DNA from: Prostheceraeus crozeri
Lineage: Eukaryota; Platyhelminthes; Polycladida; Euryleptidae
Length of the DNA stretch: 64,000 bases
NCBI GenBank assembly: GCA_907163375.1
Contig: CAJQUW010006771.1
Location: 666,130 to 730,129 of the forward strand
Reading direction: 5' to 3'
Part shown: positions 29,195 to 41,507 of the stretch, piece by piece
How the letters are laid out: the number at the start of each line of letters is the position of its first letter
How positions within the stretch are numbered: position 1 is the stretch's first letter
Made by a program: the position numbers and the translations under genes
The notes under the pieces: model-generated
What the model saw: only the letters and a program-made list of their open reading frames with translations
Database searches by the model: none
What the model was told of the DNA's origin: nothing

Positions 29195-30155
29195 ATGTTG
29201 ACCAATAATTATATGCTAACACATGTTTGTAAATGTGTAAAAGACGTGATGAGATGTCCGGACTTTACAGACATTGAATGCATGACGCAAATATGCTTGC
29301 AAATGCTTAGACGAGAGCCTGTTGACGTTATAATTGAGTAAATACGATGTCAGTAGCATTGAAAATTATCGCTCCTGCTGTAGGCAAAGAAGAATAAATG
29401 AGAGAAAATGTGTGCGTGTGCAGTAGGCATAATATATGAAAATTTTGAAATTTGCGATAGGCTATCCGTTAGTACAGTATCAATGTCATCCACAGATTTT
29501 TTTGATAATCGATGATGGTTATGATCAAACTATTTACTAGTACATTTCGAGTGTAGTCCCCCCTGAAATCCCCTGAATTCCCTGAAATAATTTCCCAATT
29601 TATTTGTTGAATTGAATGGTCTTTGAATGTGGTATAAACGGTTGCAGATATAGAACCGTAAAGGAAACTAATTTATTTAATCATTTCGGACTTCATCCAT
29701 CGAACAAAAAGTGAGTCAAATAGCTCACGTTCAACATCTTACCATTTTCCTTATGTTAATTAATGTGTGGGTACCCCAAAAATTGACCTAGCTATTTTAA
29801 GGACAGCAGGTCTCCTCATATCCGGTTGTATAATAAAGTAATTAGAAAGAAGTAAGTTAATTTCGCGTTGAAATTACGACTCCTGTCTGACCCGTGTGTT
29901 TTTCATTGCTTTCATTCTATATGATCAAGCTGTTAGCCGAAACCTCGCGATCGGAAAAAATCTGTGTACTGTGTATTTCGGAAATTAACTTGATAAAAGC
30001 CATATGTGCAAAAAGTTTGAATAAGGTTAATAAAGTAATTGTCAGCATTTGCGTAAAAGGAAGCTGTGCTTAGTCAGAATATTCAAGATGAGCTAAATTG
30101 TGATAGTGGTTCATATAAAGTTCATATAAATAAACGAATTTTTCTTTTTATTCCC
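29195..30155. other. No feature seen
   Basis: AT-rich DNA with no supported gene. It is the presumed intron side of the exon at 30,161. Confidence 0.45.
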
Positions 30156-30160
30156 GATAG

Positions 30161-30251
30161 GTATTTGGATTCAACGCAGTTATCCTTCATTTGCGAAGCA
30201 ATCTCTGATGAACATCCCGTCTTAACAGACAATAATAATGAAGATGCAAAG
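30161..30251 (+). CDS. Candidate internal exon of an unidentified host gene
   Basis: A 91-base block between a strong acceptor (pyrimidine-rich TTTTTCTTTTTATTCCCGATAG) and a consensus donor (AAG|GTAAGC). Its single long open phase reads YLDSTQLSFICEAISDEHPV then LTDNNNEDAK, with one leading base completing the previous codon and the exon ending on a codon boundary. Codon use is mixed and not repeat-derived. No protein family was recognised. It could pair with downstream plus-strand exons of an unidentified gene, though the phase does not join directly to the exon at 39,021, so at least one exon would be missing between them. Confidence 0.5.
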
Positions 30252-32550
30252 GTAAGCTTCATTTCAGACATCCATCCATCTATGAGAATTTTCCGCCTAA
30301 TGCTTACAAGCATTACAATAAGCTTACAAGATTGATCCGTAGTCATTTAAGTATACTTAATTTTCGAATTAATGGCCCTTGAAACAAAGAAATATCTGAC
30401 TTCATGTCTAAATGCAGATCAATCAGTTGCTGTCCACGCCTATATTTTGAGTTTTAATAACCAAGTGATCTACGTTTCAAGTGCAATGCTAAAATTAGAT
30501 ACGTCAATACGGGGATTATGAATCTGTGCTTATGTCATACTTGCAGACTTAAATTTGTATGGTGGATTCATAACTTAGATTATCTTGACGAAAAATTAAA
30601 AAATTGTCCTGATCCCACATTGGGAAAAATGGATAATTCTCATACGTGCATCGATCACTCATGAATGCAAATTATGAATTACAGAAGTTTTGGAGAATCT
30701 TACACATTATACCAAGCACTGAATTGACTGAAATATTTCAACAGATAACTTTTGAATTAGATGTGATGTAAAAAGTGTTCCTCTGGTTATAAATATTTGA
30801 CTATAGGTAAAGCAAGCCAATTTTTCACGACCATTCAAATAGAATCGTGCGGACAGAATGACATCGTTAACGAATCGCTTCGCATGAATACAGTAAATCC
30901 AGTCGAAGCTCGTTAATTCGGACACGGACAATTAAGACTTCGGTCAATTAAGATCATACGGCCGCGGCATTTTTTGTATATTTGGCGGCTTATATAAGTT
31001 GCTTTTGAATTCAGACTTCCAATAATTAAGAGATAGTAAACCTGGTATTTATACTCTTAATTATCGAGCTTTGACTGCAAGATACTTTGCACAGCGTTGG
31101 CTCTAATTGATGGTTCGCTGCAATGAGATAAAGTCAATTCTGGTAACGTGACATTAGACGGGCGTGAATTAGACGGACATTAGACATGAGGGGTAAACAT
31201 TTTCGAGTAAGCTGCAACGTTTAAAATATTTAATTTAACCAACCTCATTCCCACAGAAATTTCACTAAGTTATCTCATTTTTACATGTTACCACTACATT
31301 TATGCATCATCGCGATAGGCGTACCTCTGTATAGCTGAACATAGACGAAGCTATAGCTGAATTTTCTTAAATTCGCGTGCTTTACGTGCTCAACTTCATC
31401 GGCAAATTAGTCTTAATTATTTTTAGTAAGCTTAATGAGTCTCATTCGAACTTTTCTCTTTGAAAGAAGATTTTAATGTTTTACAAAAAATATTTTGCAA
31501 TTTTCAGGGATATCTGTGTAATTGATGAGTCGATAGCTTGTCAATATAGATTAATTGATATTGTTGCTTGAAGCAAATGATTTCGTCAGATCGAGAAAGC
31601 CTGTCTTAAGTCGATTGGAATTAAAGCGTCTATGCCGGTTTATAAAAGTGTCTAATCTTCGGAAGTACTTCATCCAGGCTCGTGAATATCCCATTCCTTG
31701 AACTGCGAATATAAAAGGGCCATATACTAACACAGAGTGCCACACTATTAGGTTTAATCGTTTTAAATCTGTTCAAGTTTTATGTGCGAATGTGTAGCCT
31801 TCAGAATACAAATTTAAACAGATATAAATAATGAGAGCTATGCACAGTTAATTGGATTTTTCAATCGTGGCAGAAATCTTCAAAATTCTTGTTTCACATA
31901 TCTTATCGGCTACAACGGCCAGAATTTTAGCTGAGCTGATATTTTCTATCTGAAGCCTCGTCTAGCCGTAAACCGTTCGCTCGCCTTTGGCCATGTCTAG
32001 TCACAATTTCTTCTGTGGCCATGTCATCAATTCTATTAGATAGATCTCAGAAGAAATAGAAGAGCTGTATTAAACTTTTTGCATGTTAACATTTTCTAAC
32101 AAATAATCTGATAGTTTTTTCAAGATGCGAGCGCTGCAATTGATCACAGTCCAGAGAATGAATGTATTTCCGGTTGCGTATCAATCTTCATAACATATTC
32201 TATCACCAGGAAATTGAAGAAATTACCGGGTGATTTTCGAAAATATTGGATGAGTTGTTTCAGACCTCCAATTCTATCTGATAAACTGATAAACTTCACA
32301 GCCTATAGTGATGTTTTTTATTCCTATCCTGCAGGAACGCATGATATTGACTAATTCTTTTAAGAGACCGGTCCACTTATTCCTTGACTTACGACTGTCA
32401 TTCAACGGTTTCGTTGCATGAATAGAGAGAAAGATGAGTCGCGCAAATCTGAGCCAGAGCACCGAAATGGCATTTCGCTCACTCACTAGCTCGCTATAAC
32501 GTTCAGAATTTGGCAGTGACTGCTTTCTGTCTGGTTATTGAAATTGGTCG
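30252..32550. other. Non-coding stretch
   Basis: No further exon or element could be supported. ATTAGACGG words repeat near 31,150-31,185. Confidence 0.45.
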
Positions 32551-32554
32551 TAAT

Positions 32555-32728
32555 TCCTGTGGCTCAGCAGATAGAGCCGGTCTAAACAGTGTTTCTACAT
32601 CGAACTTGATGCAGACTTGCTTTTATGCATAATTAAGGTTTATATTGACCTGGGGTCTAAACAGTGTTTCTACGTCGAACTTTATGTAGACTTGCTTTAA
32701 TGCATAATTAAGGTTTATATTGACCTGG
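32555..32728 (+). repeat. SINE-like tRNA A-box followed by a 75-bp tandem duplication
   Basis: GTGGCTCAGCAGATAGAGCCGG (32,559-32,580) fits the A-box region of a tRNA-derived SINE (TRGCNNAGYNGG-like). Directly after it GGTCTAAACAGTGTTTCTAC starts at 32579 and again at 32654, two 75-base copies ending TATTGACCTGG. No B-box was found, so the SINE head looks truncated. Confidence 0.6.
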
Positions 32729-32974
32729 ATGACTAGTTGACTACTTTCAATATTAGGCACACGTGAGATTTTCAATTCAAAATGAAGGCAGAAGCTGTCA
32801 CTGTCATTTGCATCACTCAATGATTGTCGGCATTAAAAGAGCGGTGCTACCCACGACCTGATTATCAACTGAATCATTCAAATGACTTTTGCAGACACAA
32901 ATGATTTACTGGAATCACAAAGCCACTCACATCATTTTGAAATTATTTGCTCTGTTTGATTTAGGTACACCACA

Positions 32975-33280
32975 ATGAAGTGGAAATGTACTGACGTACG
33001 TGGAGAAGCTTCACCATTTTTAAAGCAGCTTTATTTTTCAGGCAAAGCAGTTCTCACTGATCGGCGGCAGCGGACTAAACAATTTATGCCGTCGAATATT
33101 TTGAAGGATTTTGGCTGCGGATATTTCGAAGAAGTATTCATTTCAAGGCAGGGACAACAAATTTCCATTCAAGAATTCCCGAATTTATCGTGCGGTTTCA
33201 AACTTTCTAGATCTCATGTGACTGAGAAGGAAATAGAGGCCTCTTTGCAGAGCGTACTAAAGCACGCAAAAGATAGATAG
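32975..33280 (+). CDS. Possible terminal exon of a host gene, 101 codons
   Basis: A plus-strand frame starting MKWKCTDVRGEASPFLKQLY and ending ASLQSVLKHAKDR. Two acceptors are plausible: TGTTTGATTTAG just before it, and CTTTATTTTTCAG at 33,029-33,041, which would start the exon at 33,042 with KAVLTDRRQRTKQFMPS. The body (FGCGYFEEVFISRQGQQISI and SRSHVTEKEIEASLQS) has ordinary protein composition and a helical end. A possible poly(A) signal ATTAAA lies near 33,697. No family was recognised; the ending loosely recalls PLP-enzyme C-termini, which is too weak to name. It may be chance, since only length, splice context and composition support it. Confidence 0.35.
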   Translation: MKWKCTDVRGEASPFLKQLYFSGKAVLTDRRQRTKQFMPSNILKDFGCGYFEEVFISRQGQQISIQEFPNLSCGFKLSRSHVTEKEIEASLQSVLKHAKDR

Positions 33281-33899
33281 ATCTGATGGAAGGAGCCACC
33301 AACGCTCCCCTGCAGCTGAGTAATTGTGCCTGATGCCCCTTTTCTCAATAGGTGACTCAATTTTTCATCTCTTGTATTTGGTGTTATATCCTGGTTATCT
33401 GTGTAGCTGTTATTGTGCATATAATCTAAATAGCAGGAACTTTATTAACAACATCAAACCCGCATGTTTCTGTTGAAATTTTAACTGGAAAATCGATGCT
33501 TTTTTCTGACAATTTGGAGTCATCAAATTTCAATGTTATTAAGAAAGTTCCTGTTATTTAGATTGTACTACATATGTCTTTCGATGCCTTTCATAGAACA
33601 TTTTGTAACCTCCATAGAACAATTGTATTTTTCGATCGTTAAGTTGTACTTTTGTATCTTCAGTGCTTATAAATACAATTTTCATGTGTGCACATTAAAT
33701 TTTCATTGAATCGGTGCAGGTGTATTGCAAAATATCGTATTCTGTGTAATTTCGTTTTATTTCTACTACTCCTCATAGCTAGGAAGCTTATTGGTTTTCA
33801 GTGGAGCAATACTGAAGCACCTGCATCTTGAGATAGCTAGTGTTTTACTAATTAATATCACAATGGGAAATTTCAACTGAAGGGTAGGGGCAAATCGGT

Positions 33900-34065
33900 A
33901 GAATCGGCGACCGCAGCTACCTACAGGCGACCGCTGTTAGACCTCCCGGCGACTGCGCCCCGGCTCCTACGGCGACCGCCCCAGGCAGTCAGGGCGGTGG
34001 ACAAATAGGAATCCCCGGCGACTCCGAAGGCGACTGACCATGGCGACCGCTCTGGTTGATAGGGT
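33900..34065. repeat. Second GC-rich GGCGACC island
   Basis: Repeated GGCGACCGC and GGCGACT words (at least eight) in an otherwise AT-rich setting, ending GGCGACCGCTCTGGTTGATAGGG. It is inverted relative to the block at 25,065-25,220. Confidence 0.7.
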
Positions 34066-34299
34066 GTGTGATAATTAAAAATGCTAACAAATTAGTACAA
34101 GCCACGGTGGCAAAGGAATGTTCAAAAATCCGCGGACGGAAATCGTTTTGCTACGATCGCTTCAATCGAAATAATGATGAAATCAAGAGTTTTAGACCCA
34201 ATTTATTGTTACACAGCTGCCTCGGCAGTGGAAGCGCTCAAATTATAGGGCCTATCACAAAAAATCAAAATTTTCCAATTTTTTCCATAATTTTCCACG

Positions 34300-34415
34300 G
34301 AAAAATTTCATCACTAGCTGCGTCCTAGCTATGGCGCTTGTCATGTGGACAGTCAAAGCTCGCAGCTCACAGCTGTGCGGCTTGTCCATCGCTTGTAATG
34401 TGGACGTACCCTAAA
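34300..34415. mobile_element. Solo end of the GGGTACGTCCACATTAC transposon family
   Basis: The right edge GCTTGTAATGTGGACGTACCC is the reverse complement of the left end at 23,456 (GGGTACGTCCACATTACGAGC) with one or two changes. Inward, ATGGCGCTTGTCATGTGG and CACTAGCTGCGTC match subterminal words of that element (24,275-24,350). Confidence 0.55.
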
Positions 34416-37240
34416 GCCTTTGACAGAAGCCATCCGATGGATCCATGCATTTCAGTGTATCATACTCAAAAAGATGTTTTGCGGAGTGCAACAGTTTGAG
34501 TGCTGTAGCTCCAAACACAAGAATATTTGGTGATTTATGTGATGCACCCGCTTACCGAATTCCCCAGAGTCTGGGGACGTCTCATTTCTATGCAATCAAG
34601 CTTCAAGTAAAGAGACGTTGGAGACGTCATTAATTTTTGGACTAGATTGTTATCTTGCACAAATTCGTGGCATCACATGTGACTTTAATAAATTGGAGAG
34701 CAAGTTATAAAGCTTGAATTCATGGTTGAATTCAGTTGAATTATCAATCATCTCGCATTTCGGAGAAATTTCATGGAGGTTTTTGCAACTGGCTGACTAT
34801 CCTACAACTTGAGCACTAAACCTCCGCGTTATGCACTGATTTTATTTGCCAGTGTTGTGGCAATAGAGTAAGTATCTATCCCTACTCTACTCTACCTATA
34901 TATCCCTACTGTTTTGCACACACACACATCGAACACCAAGTATCATGGTTTTACATGCAATTCGATTTGTAGGACTACGACCACTGCGAATTACAAAACC
35001 AGACAAACCCGGTTACAAAAGTGTACAAAAGAATGAAAAGGAAACTTGTCATGACCTCAGAGAGCCAATTATGAAGCAAAGTACAACTGTGGCACAATGT
35101 GTGGAACATAGATGCAACGCGTAGTCAGGGCAGATAGGTTGTTGACGTACAATGTGGCAATCTACGCACAGGTTCCCTCAAGTCGAACAAGACAAAAAGT
35201 TCGTTCCCCCCCCCAGAGGCATGGTAAATGAATGCTTTCAATTCTGTTACATCCTTATGGTGCCATTTCTCGCACTGGGTGATTTCCAAAGAAAGTTCCG
35301 CGTGTAAAACATTGCAACAGACCATAGAGTGCAGCAGATCATGCATCAGCTTCGAAGATAAGCACATGCACAGTTGTAAGCTGTTATGTATTTTTGTTTG
35401 TGTGCATATTGCAAACTTCGATTATTCAACTTTTCGCAGTTTCGACCAAGGACTGCGGTGAAACGAGGGCATTACATAAACAAAGTCACCGAAATGAGAG
35501 GAGGGCCAATTCAAATTTTGGCGCGAAACTTTTTTAATGTTTTGTCATTATTATCTAAAATTACATGCTTGTCAAAGAAATTGATCAATTATCACAACTA
35601 TGTACTGGTTGATTCTTGTAAGATATTTTTTTTATCTAAAATAAAAATAATGCCGAACGAGCATTGTTTTAGTGCACGCGAATTGGCCGGCGCAAATATG
35701 ATTAGAGAGGTCACCTCTCTCGGTTATCTCAGCGAACTGTAGTAAATCTCGTGAGTTACTTCTATAGAAGATTGCAGAGCTGCATTGTGTTACATGAATC
35801 TCGCAAGAACGTGCTCTCAGCCAGAGCATAAGTAATGAATTATTTATGTTGAAGAAGTGTATCAGATATTTATGATTGTCCTTTAACACGTCCTGTCGAT
35901 TTCCAATTTTTGCGCGTATGTCTGGATGGAGTGGCTGTAAGAAATCTTTAATGTTAAAGGACAAGAGGGAAGGTGAATTTTTTGTATCTATTGGAGGACA
36001 TCGAATAATTGAAATTCAATTTGAAAAATTAATTAACACGGATCTCTAGTGCCATGAAATTTTAACTTGTGTACCATAATATCATATCTCACAATGATCG
36101 ATCGCTCAGAACCGGTTTGAAATTGGTAGTTTAGGTGCAATGCTCAGAATTCTGATGTCTGAAGTCCATGAATGTTAAAATAATAGGTCTTGCTCTGACT
36201 GCGACCAGTGGACATAGCACTTCATAACTGAAAAATTACATGTTATTGCATGTATTTTCACATTATTACATAATCTGCCTTCAAGGTAAAATACATTTTG
36301 TGCAATGCTGAAACAAAAGGTTTTAAATAATTGATGACTAAAGCAAAACATTTCATGCATAGAATATTTAAAATTTGTATAATGTATGTCTGATGTCCAC
36401 AATTATATACTTGTCATAGGATAACCCACTCACTCAATCAAAGATGTGCGTCGCCATATACCATATTTTCTTATTCTCTTCATTGCTTTCATTAGCCTAA
36501 GTAGGCCTAAACACATTTTGCCTCTTGATATCTATGAAAATTTTGCCCTTCTCTACTCGACTCGAGGTTGAGAAAAGCCCGACTCGCAGGGCCCAGGTTT
36601 CTTTCCTTTTGATTTTGTTAACGGATTGTACGGGATTGCAAAATGCATGTGAATCAGTAGTAAGGAAATGCTTTCCGCTGCTGTTATGTGAACAAACTAA
36701 TTGATCAGGCGAGTTAACTCATTAGAAGCTTATGCTCGATCATTCATTTAGTAAAAGCTGTTATTCCTCCACGCTGTTGTTTTGCAATATGCGTCCAGCA
36801 ACATATTTGCAATTTTGGTTTCTCCTTTACAATCTCTCCATCGGATATTAGTAATGTACTCAATGGTGAATTGCTATATTTTAGGTCCATTTGCTGCTTT
36901 TGCTTTAGCTACATACTTGTCTTATGGTTCGCGGTGATAACGACACTTCAGTTATCAGGGAATTCCAAATGTTTTGCATTTAATGCATTCCCATTGATAC
37001 TTGAATGTTCATCTTGATTTCCTCACTTGTTTAACCCGCTATATATATGAGTAGACTATAATCGACGCATACATCATTCTGGCTGATAGTGGCTAAACAA
37101 TAATTTTCGGAATCAATGAAGATGATTTTCATCAATAACTCATCTCTGACATCGCTATCATCACTGATTCGCTATGATGATCAGAACAAATCACACCACT
37201 TAATATTTCATTAATTACTGATGATAGAACTATCAGTTGC
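34416..37240. other. Non-coding stretch
   Basis: No gene or element could be supported with confidence. An exon-like acceptor CAACTTTTCGCAG at 35,449 lacks a clear donor. Runs of C (35,204-35,212) and a TAGGCCTA octamer (36,502) are present. Confidence 0.45.
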
Positions 37241-37243
37241 TCA

Positions 37244-37987
37244 ATAGTCCGGGAGCTAGCGCGAAGTTGTGCAGGGAACGAGGTAGTACATAAAACTTTC
37301 ACATAGCATAGTACACCTCTAGCCTACTGCAACACTTCGCGTCTGCTGGATCAGATCATATGCTTTTCAGAAATAGATAGGATAACACAATCCTATGTAT
37401 TTCCAGTGGTAAAATTGTGACATTTAAGGTGTTGACTCCATTTTTTCGAATTTTTGCTCATAAAAGTTACACAAATTGGTATTTTGTTGAATTGGTTATT
37501 ATAGAAATCATCTACAGATCATAATCTTTCAAATGAGTTATCATTCAGTGACAGAGGATGAAGTAAAGTGTACAAACAGACACTTTTCGCTGGTGTAACT
37601 TCAAATTTTAACATAGAAATTTCAGGAAAATTGTTGATATACTTTAGCGAAAAGTGTCTGTACACTTTGCTTCATCCTCTGTCACAAAATGACAGCTCAT
37701 TTGAAAGATCATGATCTGTAGATGATTTCTATAATAACCAGTTCAACAAAATACCAATTTGTGTAACTTTTATGAGCAAAAATTCGAAAAAATGGAGTCA
37801 ACACCTTGAATGTCACAATTTTACCACGAAATACATAGGATTGTGTTATCCTCTCTATTTCTGAATAACAAATGATCTGATCCGGCAGACGCGAAGTGTT
37901 GCAGTAGGCTAGAGGTGTACTATGCTATGTGAAAGTTTTATGTACTACCTCGTTCCCTGCACAACTTCGCGCTAGCTCCCGGACTAT
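37244..37987. mobile_element. 744-bp fold-back element (long near-perfect palindrome)
   Basis: Left arm 37,244-37,591 and right arm 37,646-37,987 are reverse complements with few differences, around a 54-base spacer. The outer ends are ATAGTCCGGGAGCTAGCGCG on the left and CGCGCTAGCTCCCGGACTAT on the right. Bases TA at both edges (37,245-37,246 and 37,985-37,986) could be a TA target duplication as in Tc1/mariner-type MITEs. Arms carry no recognisable coding sequence. Transcripts across it would form a long hairpin, a possible dsRNA/siRNA source. Confidence 0.9.
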
Positions 37988-37989
37988 GA

Positions 37990-39020
37990 TTATGATAGCG
38001 ATATTGAATCTTCGAGTTTATCGCGAATCTCAAGTACTCTATTCATTTGATTTGTGTTTGCATTGTCAAATTCCAAACAGTTTTTGTATCAATCGGGCTT
38101 TGAAAAAGATAAATCAATTAGTACAAGATATCATTGAACAAACTTTACGTCGAGTATGGTAGATATACCTCATTTTTGACACAATGAAAATTAAAAATCA
38201 TCAGCGCTCTGTTCGATTGATTGGAAACGCAGATGTAGCACTGATGACCTAAGATGACATTGCCAGCGTTCATGCTGAACGTATTGCATGCGACGAAGAA
38301 AGTGAAGATGGAGACATCTACGAAGAAGTGAAGGTTTTCCATTGCCTCTTGTTGTCCAGTCAAATACGTTCCCAGACAATCCAGTGGTCCTCAACGCAGA
38401 CCGAACACATAACATACCGGCATTCATCAGCTGACCACCATTTCCTTATTTGAACAATTGTTAAGCAACAAGATGTAATTTTCATAGGAAGCAGCTACAT
38501 TGACAAGGCAAGCCTACTCTTTGCAATGTGGACTTGTGCTTTGACTATTTTCCGACTTTTCATCAGCAATGGATTCCAATGATCTGTATTGCTATGATAC
38601 AGCCGTATGTCAATTTTAACGTATCTATCTGGGTCGACATTAAATTTGAATTTTGAATAAATTGAATATTGCGGAAATCGGATTTCTATACGTTCTTCAA
38701 AGATTGAGAAGGTTATTTGATTAAGAAAAATTACGAAAATCAATGAATAAAAAATCTGAGAAATGACGGGTTAATCTCATTACACACCGTGAATTTTAGT
38801 AATTATTCTTGATTTCCTAAATTACAGATATTTATTCGGTAAGTACTGATAGGGTCCTCCTATACGGCTGCCTCCTTCCAGTTCCTTGCGGTGGCAACCT
38901 AGGATGTTCTCATTAATTATTGACATAATTTACATCCGTCACATCTCCCTGTATCTATTATAATGATTCCATGTCATGTTCACTTTCGAATCTTAATGGA
39001 CGTCCCATCTCTCTTTTCAG
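37990..39020. other. Probable intron/flank; no firm feature
   Basis: A block at 38,265-38,335 (reading VHAERIACDEESEDGDIYEE on the plus strand) looks coding in composition but has weak splice sites. Minus-strand frames overlap it. No call is made. Confidence 0.4.
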
Positions 39021-39086
39021 ATGCATTTCAGTAAGTGCTATTTATAACGAGTTGAAGGGTGGATCTTACGATGAGCGAAGTCATAG
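39021..39086 (+). CDS. Candidate internal exon of host gene
   Basis: A 66-base exon with a textbook acceptor (CATCTCTCTTTTCAG) and donor (CATAG|GTAAGTG). The first base completes a codon and the rest reads CISVSAIYNELKGGSYDERS then H, leaving two bases (AG). The terminal exon candidates at 41,970 and 47,125 both start with one base, so the phase fits both. The next 150 bases lead into a Harbinger transposon inserted in the following intron. No family was recognised; the Ser/Tyr/acidic composition would suit a cytoplasmic tail. Confidence 0.55.
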
Positions 39087-39696
39087 GTAAGTGAACCTGT
39101 TTCTATTACGATAAGATGCCGGTATCGCATGACATGGGACCACATTGAAACACAGAGTTACATACCGACACTTAGCGTACAGCCGCCAATCGGTTTTTAA
39201 AGAAGTCCTGATGGTATGTCCTGATGGTAGTCCTGGAGCCTATTTCACTTATGACAAGAATTTACTTATACTTATCATCTTATCTTATAATCTTATCGTC
39301 TTATATTCTAATGAGTGACTCATGCCCTAGTTCACTTAAGATCTTATGGACAAACTTAAGTAGATAAGCCAAATCTTATAATCTTATGAATATTTAAATC
39401 ATCATCTTGCTTGTAAGACTACCCATTCGAAACGATAACGTAGATTCATCCAACAATGTTCTCATATATTGAATTGAATTTTATGCACAAATGTAACTGA
39501 ATCTTCAAATTAGAACACTTACATACATGTATTGTGCTTCTTCAGTAAGAGTTCTATTTTCAGCAAATAGAATTCCTTTTTAGCATTTTGTGCTTCAGTC
39601 TTAACTTGAAGATATTTCATGTAACTTTCGTGTTGCAGCATAACTTGGGATCTTTCCGTTTCAATGTAGCTGGCGAAGGCGACTTGTGGAACACGA

Positions 39697-40188
39697 TCAG
39701 CCGTTACAATTCTCGCGTTCTTGAACGGTGGAGAAGTCAGAAGACATCGTTGGATTCTGCGTCGGTGCTTCCGCTGTAGTCTCGAGTTCTTCAGTTAGCT
39801 GATCCATGAAAGAAGTGGACGACATGGCGAAGTCGGGTTTGAAATATTTGGGGTTATCTCTCCCCACGACGTCGAGAGCCCTTTCTAGCTCTCCGTTTTC
39901 TCGGAATGGTTCGCGGTCAGTAGAAGATTGATGTTTCTCTTTTGCCTTCATATACGTTGGTATCTTTTGAAGAATATTTTCCCACTTCAGCTTTTCATGC
40001 CCATATTCGTCGGTGTTTTGATTACTGAGTAATGAACATGTGAAAGTTTCCTCTATATAATTCCATGCACTAGTTTTGTCACTTTTCGAAATGTCTGCAG
40101 AAAATGAATCGTAGATGATATTATACCTCTCTTTAATGAGGCTGATCAAAAGAAGGGTTTGAGAGTCGGTAAATTTCTTTGCAACCAT
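39697..40188 (-). CDS. Harbinger Myb/SANT-like DNA-binding protein
   Basis: A 163-residue protein starting MVAKKFTDSQTLLLISLIKE. The N-terminal 90 residues fit the Myb/SANT-like (trihelix) domain of Harbinger ORF1 proteins: FTDSQTLLLISLIKERYNII, SAWNYIEETF, then YGHEKLKWENILQKIPTYMK. The K.KW.n....y...K....sTG-like helix 3 region is shortened. The C-terminal part is acidic and Ser/Thr-rich (ELETTAEAPTQNPTMSSDFS). In the family this partner binds subterminal repeats and brings the transposase to the ends and to the nucleus. It starts 203 bases from the transposase gene, with a shared promoter between them. The frame is whole. Confidence 0.8.
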   Translation of the reverse strand: MVAKKFTDSQTLLLISLIKERYNIIYDSFSADISKSDKTSAWNYIEETFTCSLLSNQNTDEYGHEKLKWENILQKIPTYMKAKEKHQSSTDREPFRENGELERALDVVGRDNPKYFKPDFAMSSTSFMDQLTEELETTAEAPTQNPTMSSDFSTVQERENCNG

Positions 40189-40391
40189 ATTGCGCTCCGT
40201 GAATTATAACGACGGATCGTAGTTTGAAAGCGTGACTGGAAAACTTGTTACCAATCCCCAAACCCTAATAGAGAAGACACACGTGACGTCAATATCTCAA
40301 GTATATAGATAACTGAAGCGCCGGTTAAATTTACGCTAGCGCGCACGGTTGTTTTGGGCCAATCACTGTATTATTCGAATGCCTTACACCC

Positions 40392-41507
40392 TTGTACGTC
40401 ACCCAGTTATTCACAAATAATTCGCATTATTGGCAAGTCTTCAAAATGACGTTACTCACTTCATCAGACAAAATGAATAGTCTACCGAGACTTATTCGTG
40501 CATCACGTGACTTCAGTGATCTTGGTATTTTACTTGAATTTGAAAGTAATGAAACAAGTGTGCGTCTCATGCCGGACTTGAGCGACCCACAGTTCTATGA
40601 AGAATTTCGATTTTCAAGACACCATGCTTCCAAACTCATCAATCATTTAAAGGTCAATTTACGAGACTTCCATAATTTTAATCGTGGATTATCTAAAGAG
40701 ACAGCCATCTTACTTACTCTTCAATGGCTTGGCACCGGAAACTATTTATGGAACGTACGTCGAGTTGGAGAATGTTCGACTACTACGGTTTGGCGGTGTG
40801 TTTGGGCAGTGATAGATGCCATCGCTTCTCCATCAATGATCAATGAGTGTTTATCGTGGCCTACAGGGCGTTCTGCTGAAAGACATACGAATTATTTCAA
40901 TGAGAAGTACCATCTCGTTAACATACTTGGTGTTGTTGACGGAACTCACATAAGAATTCAGCGTCCAAAATCTCATCCACACGAACATGTTTTTGTTAAC
41001 AGAAAACAATACCATTCTCTAAATGCGCAAGTTATTTGTGGTGCTAATTATTAAATAATTCACGCTGATGTATCCTGCGTTGGATCTACACACGACGCTC
41101 GAATGTGGGAATATTCTGATGTTCCACAATTGATCAAAGAGGAAAACTTATCGCTTCTCGGTGACAGCGCTTATCCATGTCGATGGTATCCACTTACTCC
41201 CTATGATTCTACATTCGCTAATATGTTGAGCGACAGGCAAAGAACTTTTGAGAGACGTATTCTCGCAGCACGTCAAAATGTTGAGCAAACAATTGGTATC
41301 CTCAAACAGCGGTTTAACGTTCTTCGGCCAGCTCGATACGAACTAACGAAGGTGCCTAAAGTGGTTATTGCATGTTGTGTTCTGCACAACATCTGCAGGA
41401 AGTTGAAGATTCCCGTTCATCCTTCTCAGTTGTCAAACAGCGAAGATGATTCGCCTCGTCAAGAAACAGACAGCCATCATCCACATCAAGTGGGTAATAC
41501 TGTGTGA
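40392..41507 (+). pseudogene. Harbinger DDE transposase with one internal stop
   Basis: The frame runs from 40,392 (or the ATG at 40,446) to 41,507 with a single in-frame TAA at 41,052-41,054. N-terminal helix-turn-helix region: LSKETAILLTLQWLGTGNYL, then VGECSTTTVWRCVWAVIDAI. DDE_Tnp_4 catalytic core: first Asp in LGVVDGTHIRIQRP (residue 183), YHSLNAQVICGANY, GSTHDARMW, second Asp in LLGDSAYPC, and Glu in ARQNVEQTIGILKQRFNVL. The end VPKVVIACCVLHNICRKL is typical of the family. Length of about 370 codons fits. The enzyme cuts and rejoins the transposon at CWG-type targets. The lone stop implies recent inactivation; a sequencing error is also possible. Confidence 0.9.

Noticed and set aside
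35632-35964. Minus-strand frame of 110 codons (NIKDFLQPLHPDIRAKIGNR...)
   Set aside because: The first 45 residues look protein-like but no family, splice site or neighbour supports it.
38145-38427. Overlapping frames on both strands
   Set aside because: Plus strand gives an acidic exon-like stretch and minus gives two frames; splice sites are weak and the strands cannot be separated.
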